The position numbers were made by a program, and so were the translations under genes. This document shows, piece by piece, positions 9,455 through 17,978 of a DNA stretch of 64,000 bases. The notes beneath the pieces were generated by a model. That model had not been told where the DNA came from and made no database searches. It saw only the letters and a list, made by a program, of their open reading frames with translations. The DNA comes from an uncultured Flavobacterium sp. (lineage in GTDB: Bacteria > Bacteroidota > Bacteroidia > Flavobacteriales > Flavobacteriaceae): positions 1 through 64,000 of the forward strand of contig NZ_CALTYA010000018.1 in assembly GCF_943913405.1 (NCBI RefSeq). The letters run 5' to 3'. Within the stretch, counting starts at the first letter, position 1; the number at the start of each line of letters is the position of its first letter.

Positions 9455-9513
9455 AACACAGATTTCACAGATTAACACAAATTAAATCTGTGAAAATTCG
9501 TGAAATCTGTGTT
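9455..9513. repeat. Long inverted repeat between miaB and the sigma-54 regulator
   Basis: The outer arms AACACAGATTTCAC (9455-9468) and GTGAAATCTGTGTT (9500-9513) are perfect 14-bp complements, with further AGATT/AATCT pairing inside. It could form a stable hairpin in RNA. The right side is followed by TAAAAAAT, not a T tract, so it is not a classical plus-strand terminator. The CACAGATTT wording resembles a repeat family common in Bacteroidota intergenic DNA. Confidence 0.75.
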
Positions 9514-9526
9514 TAAAAAATAAATT

Positions 9527-10786
9527 ATGGAATCAGTTCAGGCCATAAAACAGCGATTTGAAATTATCGGAAATGATCCGAAATTAAACCGCTCGATTGA
9601 AAAAGCAATTCAGGTTGCACCAACGGATATTTCGGTTTTAGTTGTGGGAGAAAGTGGCGTCGGAAAAGAAAGCATTCCGAAGATCATCCATTCGCTTTCA
9701 CACAGAAAACACGGAAAATATATTGCCGTAAACTGTGGCGCCATTCCAGAAGGAACTATCGACAGTGAGCTTTTCGGACACGAAAAAGGCGCTTTTACCG
9801 GAGCTACTTCCACCCGTGAAGGTTATTTTGAAGTAGCAGACGGCGGAACAATTTTCTTGGATGAAGTTGGAGAATTGCCTTTGACGACTCAGGTTCGTTT
9901 GCTTCGTGTTTTGGAGAACGGAGAATTTATAAAAGTAGGTTCTTCACAAGTTCAAAAAACAGATGTTCGAATCGTGGCGGCGACAAACGTAAACATGTTT
10001 GACGCTATTGAAAAAGGAAAATTCCGTGAAGATTTATATTATCGTTTGAGTACGGTTGACATTACTTTGCCTCCGTTAAGAGATCGAAAAGACGACATTC
10101 ACTTGCTTTTCAGAAAATTTGCTTCTGATTTTGCTCACAAATATAAAATGCCTCCTATAAAATTAGACGATAATGCCGTTCAATTTTTATTGCAATTTCG
10201 CTGGAGCGGCAACATCCGTCAATTGCGAAATGTTGCTGAACAGATTTCTGTTTTGGAGACCAATAGAGACATTTCTGCGCAGACTTTACAATCTTACTTG
10301 CCTGCGGAAGGAAGCAATTTGCCTTCTGTGATTAAAGACAAGAAAAGCGAAAGTGATTTCAGTACTGAAAGAGAGATTTTATATAAAGTGCTTTTTGACA
10401 TGAAAAGCGACTTGAATGACCTGAAAAAGCTTACGATGGAATTAATGCAAAACGGAAGCTCAAAAGTCCAAGAGACCAATAAAAACCTGATTCAAAAGAT
10501 CTACGGAAATAATCCTGCCGACAGTGAAATTGATTTTGAAGAACAGCCTCGTGTTTCCTATATTTCAAATCCGAAAAAAGAGGAAGATGATTTTGAAGAG
10601 CATGATGACAATTTCACATTTGCCGAAACGGTTGAAGAAGAGGAAATTCTGAAATTGGAAGAAAAAGAAATTGAGCTGATCAAAAAATCTTTGGAAAAAA
10701 ACAAAGGAAAGAGAAAAGCTGCTGCAGATGAATTAGGAATTTCTGAAAGAACTTTATATCGAAAAATAAAACAGTTTGATCTGTAA
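9527..10786 (+). CDS. Sigma-54-dependent transcriptional activator (AAA+ and Fis-type HTH, no receiver domain)
   Basis: An enhancer-binding protein that remodels sigma-54 RNA polymerase using ATP. The AAA+ domain starts almost at the N-terminus: Walker A GESGVGKE (41-48), the sigma-54 contact loop GAFTGA (88-93) and Walker B GGTIFLDEVGE (106-116). An acidic linker (about residues 340-375) leads to a C-terminal Fis-like helix-turn-helix (AADELGISERTLYRKIKQF). There is no receiver or GAF input domain, so control must come from a partner, expression level or the short linker. It lies upstream of lptE in the order commonly seen in flavobacteria. Length is 419 residues, ATG start. Confidence 0.9.
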   Translation: MESVQAIKQRFEIIGNDPKLNRSIEKAIQVAPTDISVLVVGESGVGKESIPKIIHSLSHRKHGKYIAVNCGAIPEGTIDSELFGHEKGAFTGATSTREGYFEVADGGTIFLDEVGELPLTTQVRLLRVLENGEFIKVGSSQVQKTDVRIVAATNVNMFDAIEKGKFREDLYYRLSTVDITLPPLRDRKDDIHLLFRKFASDFAHKYKMPPIKLDDNAVQFLLQFRWSGNIRQLRNVAEQISVLETNRDISAQTLQSYLPAEGSNLPSVIKDKKSESDFSTEREILYKVLFDMKSDLNDLKKLTMELMQNGSSKVQETNKNLIQKIYGNNPADSEIDFEEQPRVSYISNPKKEEDDFEEHDDNFTFAETVEEEEILKLEEKEIELIKKSLEKNKGKRKAAADELGISERTLYRKIKQFDL

Positions 10787-10808
10787 TAAATTATACATTA
10801 TTTTAAAT

Positions 10809-11315
10809 ATGAATATTTTAAAAAAATTAGCCTTAGTATTTGTAATTATTGCGACTTTCAATAGTTGCTCCGTTTACAATTTTACGGGAACTGGAAAAAT
10901 TGACGCTAAAACTTTTCAAGTAAATTATTTTCAAAATAGCGCAGAACTTATCGAGCCCGGAATTGAGCGTACTTTCACGCAAGCTTTGCAAAACTTAATT
11001 CAAAACCAAACAAATCTTAGCTTGACAAATACGGGAGGCGACTTGATTTATGAAGGTGAAATCACAGATTACAGAATTTCTCCAATGGCAGCGACTGCAG
11101 ATCAAAGAGCAGGACAAAATAGATTAACGATTTCTGTGAACGTACGTTTTGTAAATACAAAAAAAGAAGATGACAATTTTGAAAAAAGATATTCATTTTT
11201 CTATGATTTTCCAGGAACTGAACAGTTAGTTGGAGGAAGACTGACTACTGCAATTGAAGAAATTTATGCCCGAATTACGCAGGACGTTTTCAATGATTCT
11301 TTGGCAAAATGGTAA
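10809..11315 (+). CDS. lptE: LPS-assembly lipoprotein LptE
   Basis: LptE is the outer-membrane lipoprotein plug of the LptD translocon that delivers lipopolysaccharide to the cell surface. The protein begins MNILKKLALVFVIIATF and has a lipobox ending at Cys18 (FNSC). The body is a compact alpha/beta domain typical of the Bacteroidota LptE family (GDLIYEGEITDYRISPMA). The frame stays open back to 10776, overlapping the previous gene, but this internal ATG places the signal peptide correctly. Length from here is 168 residues. Confidence 0.85.
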   Translation: MNILKKLALVFVIIATFNSCSVYNFTGTGKIDAKTFQVNYFQNSAELIEPGIERTFTQALQNLIQNQTNLSLTNTGGDLIYEGEITDYRISPMAATADQRAGQNRLTISVNVRFVNTKKEDDNFEKRYSFFYDFPGTEQLVGGRLTTAIEEIYARITQDVFNDSLAKW

Positions 11316-11331
11316 TTAAAAGCTTTAAATT

Positions 11332-12225
11332 TTGAATTCAAATTTATACATATCCTTATTAAATCGCCCGGATGCTGTCAGCGACAAGCATACGCTTGCT
11401 TTGGAAAAAATCATGGAAGAATTTCCGTATTTTCAAAGTGCCCGCGCCTTGTATCTTAAAGGTTTGTATAACCAAAATAGCTTTAAATACAATAGTGAAC
11501 TGAAAATCACGGCGGCCCACACAACTGACAGAAGTATTTTATTTGAATTTATTACGTCACAAAACTTCATGGCCATTCAAAAAGCTTTCTTTGATGAAAA
11601 AGAAGCAAAAATCAATGACATAAAAGTTCACGGAATGGAAATTATCCGTCCAGAACCAGAAGTTGTTGCCGAAGAGCCAAAAGTTGATGCATTAGAACAA
11701 TCTATTTTGACTTCCATTAAGGAAGCAACTCCTACGGAAGAAAAAATTACGACAGAAATAAAAGAAGAAACGGCCTCAGAAACGGCAACCCAAAAATTAG
11801 AAATCGGAAAACCATTAGATTTTTCTTCTGAAGAGAAACATTCTTTCCAAGAATGGCTGCAATTAGCAAGTTTTAAACCAATTAGCAGGGAAGAAAATGC
11901 TTCTGAAAAAGAAAAAACAGAAGAAATTTCAGAAAATGATTTAGAGAAAAAGAAAAAAATTGAGATCATCGATAAATTTATCGAGGCCAATCCAAAAATT
12001 TCTCCAGTTAAAAACACCCCGATTTCAGTGGTTCCAGAGCGAAGTTCATCTGATACTTCTTATTTAATGACCGAAACTTTAGCTAAAGTTTACTTGGAAC
12101 AAAAAAAATATCATAAGGCAATTCAAGCTTATGAAATATTAATTTTGAAATATCCAGAAAAAAATCATTTCTTTGCAGACCGAATTTTAGATATAAAGAT
12201 ATTACAACAAAGTAACAATAATTAA
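11332..12225 (+). CDS. TPR-like protein of unknown role
   Basis: The 297-residue protein has an N-terminal helical region (SLLNRPDAVSDKHTLALEKI) and a long low-complexity acidic linker (about 110-230). A C-terminal tetratricopeptide-like unit follows (LAKVYLEQKKYHKAIQAYEIL, then KYPEK). It has no signal peptide, so it is probably cytoplasmic. The start is TTG, 16 bases after the lptE stop; the first in-frame ATG falls at residue 27 and would cut the conserved N-terminus. It ends 3 bases before secG, so lptE, this gene and secG are probably one unit. Function unknown. Confidence 0.75.
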   Translation: MNSNLYISLLNRPDAVSDKHTLALEKIMEEFPYFQSARALYLKGLYNQNSFKYNSELKITAAHTTDRSILFEFITSQNFMAIQKAFFDEKEAKINDIKVHGMEIIRPEPEVVAEEPKVDALEQSILTSIKEATPTEEKITTEIKEETASETATQKLEIGKPLDFSSEEKHSFQEWLQLASFKPISREENASEKEKTEEISENDLEKKKKIEIIDKFIEANPKISPVKNTPISVVPERSSSDTSYLMTETLAKVYLEQKKYHKAIQAYEILILKYPEKNHFFADRILDIKILQQSNNN

Positions 12226-12228
12226 GCA

Positions 12229-12609
12229 ATGAGCACATTTACAATTTTTTTAGTTTTAATCACGATAGTTTGTTTTCTATTGGTAGTAGTTATTATGGTA
12301 CAAAACCCTAAAGGAGGCGGTTTGTCATCAACACTTGGTGGTGGCGGTCAAATGGGTGGCGTTCAAAAAACTACAGACTTTCTTGATAAAAGTACTTGGA
12401 CATTGGCTACATTATTAATCGTTTTGATTTTATTGTCTAGCTTAAGCTTCACAGGAACTTTTGGAGACAGCGGATCAAAAATCATTGACCGTACAGCTGC
12501 AGCTCCTGCGCCAAAAACAGAAACAGCAGCTCCGGCAGCACAAAAGCCAGCAACTGAAGCTCCTGCAGCAACAACTGCTCAGCCAACTGCTGCAGATACT
12601 ACAAAATAG
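12229..12609 (+). CDS. secG: Preprotein translocase subunit SecG
   Basis: Small accessory subunit of the SecYEG channel. Two transmembrane helices are visible (about residues 3-22 and 53-73), joined by the SecG loop NPKGGGLSSTLGG. The C-terminal tail is rich in Ala, Pro and Thr (about residues 86-126), longer than in E. coli but common in Bacteroidota. Length is 126 residues. It is followed by a strong terminator-like hairpin. Confidence 0.95.
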   Translation: MSTFTIFLVLITIVCFLLVVVIMVQNPKGGGLSSTLGGGGQMGGVQKTTDFLDKSTWTLATLLIVLILLSSLSFTGTFGDSGSKIIDRTAAAPAPKTETAAPAAQKPATEAPAATTAQPTAADTTK

Positions 12610-12628
12610 TCATTATTACATATCTTAC

Positions 12629-12665
12629 AAAAATGCCAACACGTCATATGTTGGCATTTTTTTTT
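12629..12665 (+). terminator. Terminator after secG
   Basis: The inverted repeat AATGCCAACA/TGTTGGCATT with a short loop is followed by a run of T residues. It separates the lptE-secG unit from groES. Confidence 0.85.
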
Positions 12666-12751
12666 GTCCAAAATGGCATAAATTTCAATTGGCATAATTT
12701 CTGACTAATTCAAGCAACAAATAAATATACATATAACCTAAATTTATAATT

Positions 12752-13027
12752 ATGGCTTTAAACATTAAACCTCTTTCAGACCGCGTTTTGGTTGAACCGG
12801 TTGCTGCAGAAACAAAAACGGCATCTGGAATTTTCATTCCTGACACTGCCAAAGAAAAACCTCAAAAAGGAACCGTTGTAGCTGTAGGAAACGGAACAAA
12901 AGACCACGAAATGACCGTTAAAGTTGGAGATTCAGTGCTTTATGGAAAATATGCTGGAACAGAGTTGAAATTGGAAGGAAAAGATTACTTGATCATGAGA
13001 GAAGACGATATTCTTGCGATTATCTAA
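12752..13027 (+). CDS. groES: Co-chaperonin GroES
   Basis: Ten-kilodalton lid of the GroEL folding chamber. Length is 91 residues with the family start LKPLSDRVLVEPVAAETKT, the mobile loop around ASGIFIPDTA, and the end YLIMREDDILAII. groEL follows after 46 bases. No CIRCE inverted repeat was seen upstream, in line with Bacteroidota lacking HrcA-type control at many loci, and no clear -7 motif was found. Confidence 0.98.
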   Translation: MALNIKPLSDRVLVEPVAAETKTASGIFIPDTAKEKPQKGTVVAVGNGTKDHEMTVKVGDSVLYGKYAGTELKLEGKDYLIMREDDILAII

Positions 13028-13073
13028 AAGTTAAACTTTAAAATTCTTTCAAACAAAATAAATAAAATATAAA

Positions 13074-14702
13074 ATGGCAAAAGAGATAAAATTCGATATT
13101 GAAGCACGTGACGGTTTAAAACGTGGTGTTGACGCATTGGCAAATGCAGTAAAAGTAACTTTAGGGCCAAAAGGTCGTAACGTAATTATTGGAAAATCTT
13201 TCGGTGGACCAACAGTTACAAAAGATGGTGTTTCTGTTGCAAAAGAAATTGAATTGCAAGATACACTTGAGAACATGGGTGCTCAAATGGTAAAAGAAGT
13301 AGCTTCAAAAACCAACGATTTAGCTGGTGACGGAACTACAACTGCAACAGTTTTAGCACAAGCTATCGTGAAAGAAGGCTTGAAAAATGTAGCTGCCGGA
13401 GCAAATCCGATGGACTTGAAAAGAGGGATCGATAAAGCTGTTGAGGCGATTGTTGCTGACTTGGCAAGACAAGCGACAGAAGTTGGAACAAACATTGATA
13501 AAATCAAACAAGTTGCTTCTATTTCAGCAAATAATGACGATGTAATTGGTGAATTGATCGCTACAGCTTTCGGAAAAGTTGGAAAAGAAGGCGTAATCAC
13601 TGTGGAAGAAGCAAAAGGAACTGACACTTACGTTGACGTTGTGGAAGGAATGCAATTTGACAGAGGATATCTTTCTCCTTATTTCGTTACAAATTCTGAG
13701 AAAATGGAAGCGGAATTAGAGAATCCTTACATCTTATTATATGACAAAAAAGTATCTTCATTGAAAGAATTGCTTCCAATCTTGGAGCCAGTTGCCCAAT
13801 CAGGAAAACCTTTGTTGATTATCGCTGAAGATGTTGATGGAGAAGCTCTTTCAACTTTGGTTGTAAACAAATTAAGAGGAGCTTTAAAAATTGCTGCTGT
13901 AAAAGCACCAGGTTTCGGAGACAGAAGAAAAGCTTTACTAGAAGATATCGCAATCTTGACTGGTGGAACTGTCATCGCTGAAGAACAAGGATATACTTTA
14001 GAAAATGCAACTCTTGAAATGCTTGGAACAGCAAAAAGAGTAAATATCAATAAAGACAATACAACTATTGTAAGCGGTGCTGGAGATGTTGAATTGATCA
14101 AAAACAGAGTGAACCAAATCAAAGGTCAAATGGAAACTACGACTTCTGACTATGACAGAGAGAAATTGCAAGAGCGCTTGGCTAAATTAGCTGGAGGTGT
14201 TGCCGTTCTTTACGTTGGCGCTGCTTCTGAAGTAGAAATGAAAGAGAAAAAAGACAGAGTTGACGATGCTTTACACGCAACTCGCGCGGCTGTTGAAGAA
14301 GGAATCGTTGCCGGTGGTGGTGTTGCTTTATTGAGAGCTAAAAATGCCTTAAAAGACATAAAAGCTGACAACGCTGACGAAGCTACAGGAATTCAAATCG
14401 TGGCTCGTGCTGTAGAATCTCCTTTGAGAACTATCGTTGAAAATGCTGGTCTTGAAGGCTCTGTGGTTGTAGCAAAAGTAGCTGAAGGTTCGGGTGATTT
14501 TGGTTACAATGCTAAAACTGACGAATATGTTGACATGCTAAAAGCTGGAATTATTGATCCTAAGAAAGTAACTCGTGTAGCACTTGAAAATGCTGCATCT
14601 GTTGCAGGAATGATCTTGACTACAGAATGTGCTTTGGTTGAAATTAAAGAAGAAAATGGCGGTGGCAACCCAATGGGCGGCGGCATGCCAGGAATGATGT
14701 AA
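13074..14702 (+). CDS. groEL: Chaperonin GroEL
   Basis: Sixty-kilodalton ATP-dependent folding chamber. Length is 542 residues. Visible landmarks are LGPKGRNVII, the ATP-site block NDLAGDGTTTATVLAQ, GGGVALLRA, and the Gly/Met-rich tail GGGNPMGGGMPGMM. It is paired with groES and followed by a strong terminator. Confidence 0.99.
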   Translation: MAKEIKFDIEARDGLKRGVDALANAVKVTLGPKGRNVIIGKSFGGPTVTKDGVSVAKEIELQDTLENMGAQMVKEVASKTNDLAGDGTTTATVLAQAIVKEGLKNVAAGANPMDLKRGIDKAVEAIVADLARQATEVGTNIDKIKQVASISANNDDVIGELIATAFGKVGKEGVITVEEAKGTDTYVDVVEGMQFDRGYLSPYFVTNSEKMEAELENPYILLYDKKVSSLKELLPILEPVAQSGKPLLIIAEDVDGEALSTLVVNKLRGALKIAAVKAPGFGDRRKALLEDIAILTGGTVIAEEQGYTLENATLEMLGTAKRVNINKDNTTIVSGAGDVELIKNRVNQIKGQMETTTSDYDREKLQERLAKLAGGVAVLYVGAASEVEMKEKKDRVDDALHATRAAVEEGIVAGGGVALLRAKNALKDIKADNADEATGIQIVARAVESPLRTIVENAGLEGSVVVAKVAEGSGDFGYNAKTDEYVDMLKAGIIDPKKVTRVALENAASVAGMILTTECALVEIKEENGGGNPMGGGMPGMM

Positions 14703-14722
14703 TATCATCTTCATTATATATT

Positions 14723-14755
14723 AAAAAGGGAGCGAATAGTCGCTCCCTTTTTTTG
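14723..14755 (+). terminator. Terminator of groES-groEL
   Basis: The perfect stem AAAGGGAGCGA/TCGCTCCCTTT with a short loop is followed by T residues. A second hairpin just downstream serves the convergent porin gene. Confidence 0.9.
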
Positions 14756-14760
14756 TAAAG

Positions 14761-14792
14761 AAAAATCCGGAGCCTCACACTCCGGATTTTTC
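14761..14792 (-). terminator. Terminator after the porin gene
   Basis: The stem AATCCGGAG/CTCCGGATT is flanked by A residues on the left and T residues on the right, so it can work in both directions. On the minus strand it follows the stop of the porin gene by about 30 bases. Confidence 0.8.
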
Positions 14793-14822
14793 AATCATCA
14801 ACCAATAAAAAAACTAAAAAAT

Positions 14823-16187
14823 CTAATTGAAGGAAACCTGATACTGCGCAACTATCGCACCTTTGCGATCAGTTAAATCTCCTGCAGTATTGTATATCGG
14901 GCGGTTTTGGTAAGAAACCGTCAACTTTGAAGTTTGTCCAGCCAACAGCCAGTTGACACCCACGTCATAAAAATTCATGTCTTCTTTCAATCTTTCATAA
15001 TGCGCATGCTGGATTGCGGCATAAGGCATCAGCGTAGTTTTTCCTATCAAATTTTCTTTGAATTTGTAACCTATTTGAGCATACAAAACATTCCCCGTTC
15101 CATAAGCCGGATAACCGTTGCCACCGCCATTTAAAACCGTCGTGTCATTATTACCGTTTGCCGGATTCATCGGCGCCGTGTTTCTGATATAATTATGTCC
15201 GAAATCATAGTGCGTAAAATTTCCATAGAAGCTTACCGCTTCGCCTTTTGTTCCAATTGGTGCGTCATAGAAAACATCTGCTGCCAAGTGAAGCATGTCA
15301 GAAGTGATTGTGTCATTTTCCACATTTTTATGCCACATGGCATCTTTTTGGTAAATAATTCCAGCGCCTACATTGAATACTGTTTTCTTTCCTAAGTAAG
15401 TACCAGCAGCATAGGGAATCAAATTTGATTCTTGATCTTTGAATTGGTATTGGAAATAACCATTATATTGTGCTTCCGGAGGTCTTGTAGAAAAGCTAGA
15501 ATTGCTTCCCACTGCCAAAGTCGCCGTGCTTTTTTGAATCGCCATTGGCTGAGCCACTGCAATACGGTAATCGAAATTGCCCAATTTTCCTTTGGCATAA
15601 ACCGATAATTTCCTAACAAATTGATCTGAAACGTCATTTGTGGTTTCTAAAAAAAGAGGTCCGTCAATTCCCATCAATGATCCTACGCCAGAAGAAGAAA
15701 AGCGTGACAATCCTGTCCATCCAGAAAGTCCGCCACCGAGTGACAATTTCTCTTTGTCTAAAGCGTATTCCCCAGTTGCATCGTGGATAAAAAAGCCTTG
15801 TTTTCGATCAGAAATATTGTTGTAATTGTTCTCCCCGATTTGGCTATAAATAAAAACCTCATTTGTCAATTGTCCATACATTTGAATTCTGAATCTGCGG
15901 ATTCCGATATCGGTGCCGTTACTTTTCGGCGTATCAAAAATCGTCGTTCCTGGGTTGTATTCTTGGTTTCTTACCCAAACTTGCGACAGCATTGTAAATT
16001 TCAGATAATTTGAACCATCTTCGTTTAAATATACTTTTCTGTCTTTCCAAAATTCGTGTTTTGCAGGTGTTTGTTCTACCGGTTTAGCGGTCAAATCAGC
16101 TGCAGGTTTCTCTTGTGCTTGTGAATTTTGAGGCAGAAGAAATAAGCCTAGCCCAAATAAGGCTACTATAAATTTTAATGATTTCAT
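14823..16187 (-). CDS. Outer-membrane porin (phosphate-selective porin O/P-like)
   Basis: The 454-residue protein has a signal peptide ending near AQA/QEKPA (residue 24-25) and a predicted beta barrel of alternating polar and aromatic strands, including YLKFTMLSQVWVRNQ and IGIRRFRIQMYGQLT, and ending in the C-terminal QVSFN. The pattern fits the Bacteroidota OprO/OprP-like group, but substrate cannot be read from sequence. It lies 154 bases after the SulP transporter gene on the same strand, with a terminator-like hairpin between, so it may serve as the outer-membrane entry for anions used by that block. Confidence 0.8.
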   Translation of the reverse strand: MKSLKFIVALFGLGLFLLPQNSQAQEKPAADLTAKPVEQTPAKHEFWKDRKVYLNEDGSNYLKFTMLSQVWVRNQEYNPGTTIFDTPKSNGTDIGIRRFRIQMYGQLTNEVFIYSQIGENNYNNISDRKQGFFIHDATGEYALDKEKLSLGGGLSGWTGLSRFSSSGVGSLMGIDGPLFLETTNDVSDQFVRKLSVYAKGKLGNFDYRIAVAQPMAIQKSTATLAVGSNSSFSTRPPEAQYNGYFQYQFKDQESNLIPYAAGTYLGKKTVFNVGAGIIYQKDAMWHKNVENDTITSDMLHLAADVFYDAPIGTKGEAVSFYGNFTHYDFGHNYIRNTAPMNPANGNNDTTVLNGGGNGYPAYGTGNVLYAQIGYKFKENLIGKTTLMPYAAIQHAHYERLKEDMNFYDVGVNWLLAGQTSKLTVSYQNRPIYNTAGDLTDRKGAIVAQYQVSFN

Positions 16188-16287
16188 TGAATATTATTTT
16201 AGATTGCAAGTACTATATCAAAACTTAAACTCGCAACTTTTATATTTTTTTTGTATTTAAGTATGAATTATTCTGAATATAATTATT

Positions 16288-16334
16288 AAAAAGGAGTCAA
16301 ATCATAAGCGATAAACTGAGAAGACTCCTTTTTT
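16288..16334 (-). terminator. Terminator after the sulP-type gene
   Basis: AAAAAGGAGTC (16288-16298) pairs with GACTCCTTTTT (16323-16333) around a 24-base loop. Read on the minus strand the hairpin follows the SulP gene stop and ends in T residues, partly insulating the porin gene downstream. Confidence 0.7.
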
Positions 16335-16341
16335 AAGAATA

Positions 16342-17943
16342 TTATGCTCCTTGAACAGATTTTCTGCCTGCAAATTCATGCCCTGAAAGCGGTTTGTGGT
16401 TTTCAAGTCCGATGATTTTTACCGTTCCATTATCTATACTTTCATAATCATGCTGAAAATGGTGCAAGCTTTCCATAACCGAGTGATCGACTAATTTAGT
16501 ATTCTTCAAGTCGATTGTGATGTGAAATCCAGATGGAATTTCTTCTAATTTTCTCTTGATTCCAAGGAAATTAGTGAAGATGGCCGCTTTATTAATTTCA
16601 ACCAAATATTGATCTCCCTCAAAAGAAACTACTGTCGGCGCTTTAAAGAAAGAGCTGATCGGCGTTCCGTTAATTAAGTGGATGATCATTTTCAAGACGA
16701 TTCCGGCAGCAATTCCTACCAATAAATCTTCATACATGGTAAAGAAAATGGTAACAATAAAAATAGCCAACTGCTCTTTCCCAATTTTAAAAGTGTGCAT
16801 AAATTCTCTTGGATGCGCTAATTTTACGCCTACAGAAATCAACATTGCCGCCAAAGCCGCATTCGGAATCAATTCGATTAAGTGAGAAGCCAGCAACACA
16901 AATCCTAAGATGAAAACACCGTGAAAAAAGTTGGCCCAACGTGTTTTTGCACCGTTGTTTACGTTTGAAGAACTACGCGCTACTTCAGAGATCATTGGCA
17001 ATCCGCCTAAAATTGCAGAAATTGTATTTCCAACTCCAACTGCGATCAAGTCTTTATTGGTGTTCGATTTTCTTTTGAAAGGATCTAGCAAATCAATAGC
17101 TTTTACGGTCAAAAGAGACTCTAAAGTTCCCACTAAAGCGAACATTACTACATATTTAATGAAAGTTCCGGTTTGAGAAATTCCGTCAAAACTTACATTT
17201 ACTTTGATGTTTTCCATCAAATTTCCGATGTGTACCAAGGCATAAGCAGGCTCTGTATCTTGAAAATTCATCAACAATTCCGCAGGAACCGCAATCAACA
17301 AAACCACCAACGCTGCCGGAATTTTTTTGATGAATTTATTTGTAATATAAGGCCATCCTAACATAATTGCCAAGCTCACAATTCCAATGGCAGTCGCTCT
17401 CGGGTCAAGATTTGCAATAAATGTTGGAATATGCCCCAATAAAGCAATCGGCCCCAAACCTTTTGCCAATTTAGGATCAACATCCAATAAAACCGGAATT
17501 TGCTTTGCGATAATGATCAAGCCAATCGCCGCCAACATACCGTGAATGGCAGAAAGCGGGAAGAAATCGGCCAGTTTGCCCATCTTTAAAACTCCGAATA
17601 AAATCTGCACCAAACCGGCAACAACCATTGCGCCAAGTGCCAAGTGCCAGCCTTGTTCGCCACCGCCAAAATCAGCAACTGAACCAGCAACGATAATAAT
17701 CAAACCTGCCGCAGGCCCTTTAATTGTCAAGCGAGAGCCCATCATAAAGCTCACTACAATTCCTCCAATAATTGCTGCAACTAATCCCATCAATGGCGGG
17801 AAATCAGATGCTTTTGCAATTCCTAAACTTAATGGCAATGCCAATAAAAACACGATAAATCCAGATACTGCATCTGAAGAAAAATTCTCTTTTAATCCTG
17901 CGAAGCCGTCCTTTGGCAGAGGCAATTTGATATTTTGTTTCAT
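16342..17943 (-). CDS. SulP-family anion transporter (possible bicarbonate transporter)
   Basis: Inner-membrane transporter of the SLC26/SulP family, which moves sulfate, bicarbonate or other anions. The 533-residue protein has about 12-14 membrane spans, starting SGFIVFLLALPLSLGIAKAS, and a C-terminal STAS domain at about residues 440-530 (HITIDLKNTKLVDHSVMESL). It lies 35 bases downstream of dabB on the same strand. The Dab context suggests bicarbonate (BicA-like) over sulfate, but this is inferred from neighbours only. Confidence 0.9.
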   Translation of the reverse strand: MKQNIKLPLPKDGFAGLKENFSSDAVSGFIVFLLALPLSLGIAKASDFPPLMGLVAAIIGGIVVSFMMGSRLTIKGPAAGLIIIVAGSVADFGGGEQGWHLALGAMVVAGLVQILFGVLKMGKLADFFPLSAIHGMLAAIGLIIIAKQIPVLLDVDPKLAKGLGPIALLGHIPTFIANLDPRATAIGIVSLAIMLGWPYITNKFIKKIPAALVVLLIAVPAELLMNFQDTEPAYALVHIGNLMENIKVNVSFDGISQTGTFIKYVVMFALVGTLESLLTVKAIDLLDPFKRKSNTNKDLIAVGVGNTISAILGGLPMISEVARSSSNVNNGAKTRWANFFHGVFILGFVLLASHLIELIPNAALAAMLISVGVKLAHPREFMHTFKIGKEQLAIFIVTIFFTMYEDLLVGIAAGIVLKMIIHLINGTPISSFFKAPTVVSFEGDQYLVEINKAAIFTNFLGIKRKLEEIPSGFHITIDLKNTKLVDHSVMESLHHFQHDYESIDNGTVKIIGLENHKPLSGHEFAGRKSVQGA

Positions 17944-17978
17944 TTTTATTCTATTTAATATTTTGTTTTTGATTTAAT

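Noticed and set aside
10776..10808. Upstream start for lptE
   Set aside because: It overlaps the previous gene and would bury the lipoprotein signal peptide behind 11 extra residues.
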